Assembly: GCA_947072715.1 (NCBI GenBank)
Contig: CAMTJB010000090.1
Coordinates: 1-5,473 of the forward strand
Direction: 5' to 3'
Origin: an uncultured Fusobacteriaceae bacterium
GTDB lineage: Bacteria > Fusobacteriota > Fusobacteriia > Fusobacteriales > Fusobacteriaceae
DNA length: 5,473 nt
Numbering within the stretch: position 1 is the first letter of the stretch; every line of letters starts with the position of its first letter. This document shows, piece by piece, positions 5,222 to 5,473 of the stretch. A program made the translations under genes and the position numbers. The notes beneath the pieces are model-generated. The model saw only the letters and a list, made by a program, of their open reading frames with translations, was not told the DNA's origin and did not search any database.

Positions 5222-5473
5222 AGTTCAACTCCTCATTTTTTATTAATATTTTAGTTAGTCCATAATAACTTATCATACTTACAAGTACAGAGTTTAAAGG
5301 TGCTATTCCAGGTAAAAGTTTAGCAGCTATAACACCAAGTGCCCATGCAGTAATTGCAATCCAGTTAATATTTTTAAATTCCATATTTTCGATTTTATCA
5401 TAATTTCCTTTTTTAACAAAGAAATAATCAGCAATTATGATTGCACCGATTGAAGGTAGTAAAGTGGTTAATA
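5211..5473 (-). CDS. codB: Cytosine permease, C-terminal part, cut by window edge
   Basis: The minus-strand frame is open to the right edge, so the gene start lies outside. The visible 86 residues begin [20 protein letters not shown] and end NEELNYAN before a TAA at 5211-5213. The P-x-x-G-x-I-I-x-A-D-Y-F pattern is the conserved stretch of NCS1-family nucleobase transporters such as CodB, followed by a hydrophilic loop and two hydrophobic stretches: about 35-55 ([16 protein letters not shown]) and about 56-75. By family knowledge CodB imports cytosine across the inner membrane. Its position directly before codA, with an 11-bp overlap, supports the name; sequence alone would allow another NCS1 transporter (allantoin, uracil). 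The promoter is outside the window. Confidence 0.87.
   Translation of the reverse strand, partial: LTTLLPSIGAIIIADYFFVKKGNYDKIENMEFKNINWIAITAWALGVIAAKLLPGIAPLNSVLVSMISYYGLTKILIKNEELNYAN
5229..5234 (-). promoter_or_regulatory. codA ribosome binding site inside the codB 3' end
   Basis: On the minus strand GAGGAG (CTCCTC on plus) lies 7 nt before the codA ATG and also encodes two Glu codons of CodB (NEEL). Its position before the codB stop means ribosomes finishing codB pass directly over it, consistent with translational coupling. Confidence 0.8.

Overview
The window is an AT-rich (clearly below 40% GC by eye) bacterial chromosomal segment with strong Shine-Dalgarno sites (AAGGAGG, AGGAGG, GGAGGT) and intrinsic terminators. 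Codon use, gene content and gene style (mscL, a YqhD-type aldehyde reductase, codBA, RelBE) fit a Fusobacterium-like or low-GC Firmicute-like host. Fusobacteriota is my preferred guess, but this is inference from style and not from a marker gene.

Layout from left to right. (1) Positions 2-874 (+) hold the 3' part of a gene for a divergent class III nucleotidyl-cyclase-like protein. Its start lies outside the window. (2) Positions 929-1520 (+) hold a self-contained RelB/RelE-type toxin-antitoxin module with its own sigma70-like promoter, a candidate operator, an ATGA start/stop overlap and its own terminator. (3) Positions 1570-2125 (+) hold mscL, the large-conductance mechanosensitive channel, as a monocistronic unit with a 25-bp AT-only palindrome in its leader. 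(4) Positions 2133-3933 (+) hold a MerR-family regulator of the carbonyl/electrophile-sensing type and, from a separate promoter, a YqhD-family NADPH-dependent alcohol dehydrogenase/aldehyde reductase. The promoter between them has the hallmark MerR architecture: a 19-bp spacer and a perfect 18-bp palindrome. (5) Positions 3953-5473 (-) hold the convergent codB-codA operon (cytosine permease, cut by the right edge, and cytosine deaminase). A 24-bp perfect inverted repeat lies between the convergent units and can terminate both.

The functional picture is mostly housekeeping and stress genes: osmotic shock release (MscL), reactive-aldehyde detoxification under a dedicated sensor (MerR-YqhD), and pyrimidine salvage (CodB imports cytosine, CodA converts it to uracil). 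The left end looks like accessory DNA, with a cyclase-like protein of unclear role next to a toxin-antitoxin pair. The cyclase-like protein is the least understood item. I see no complete new multi-gene system inside the window, because whatever partners it has would lie to the left. No stretch over 300 bases lacks a gene, and I found no tRNA, rRNA, CRISPR array or insertion sequence.
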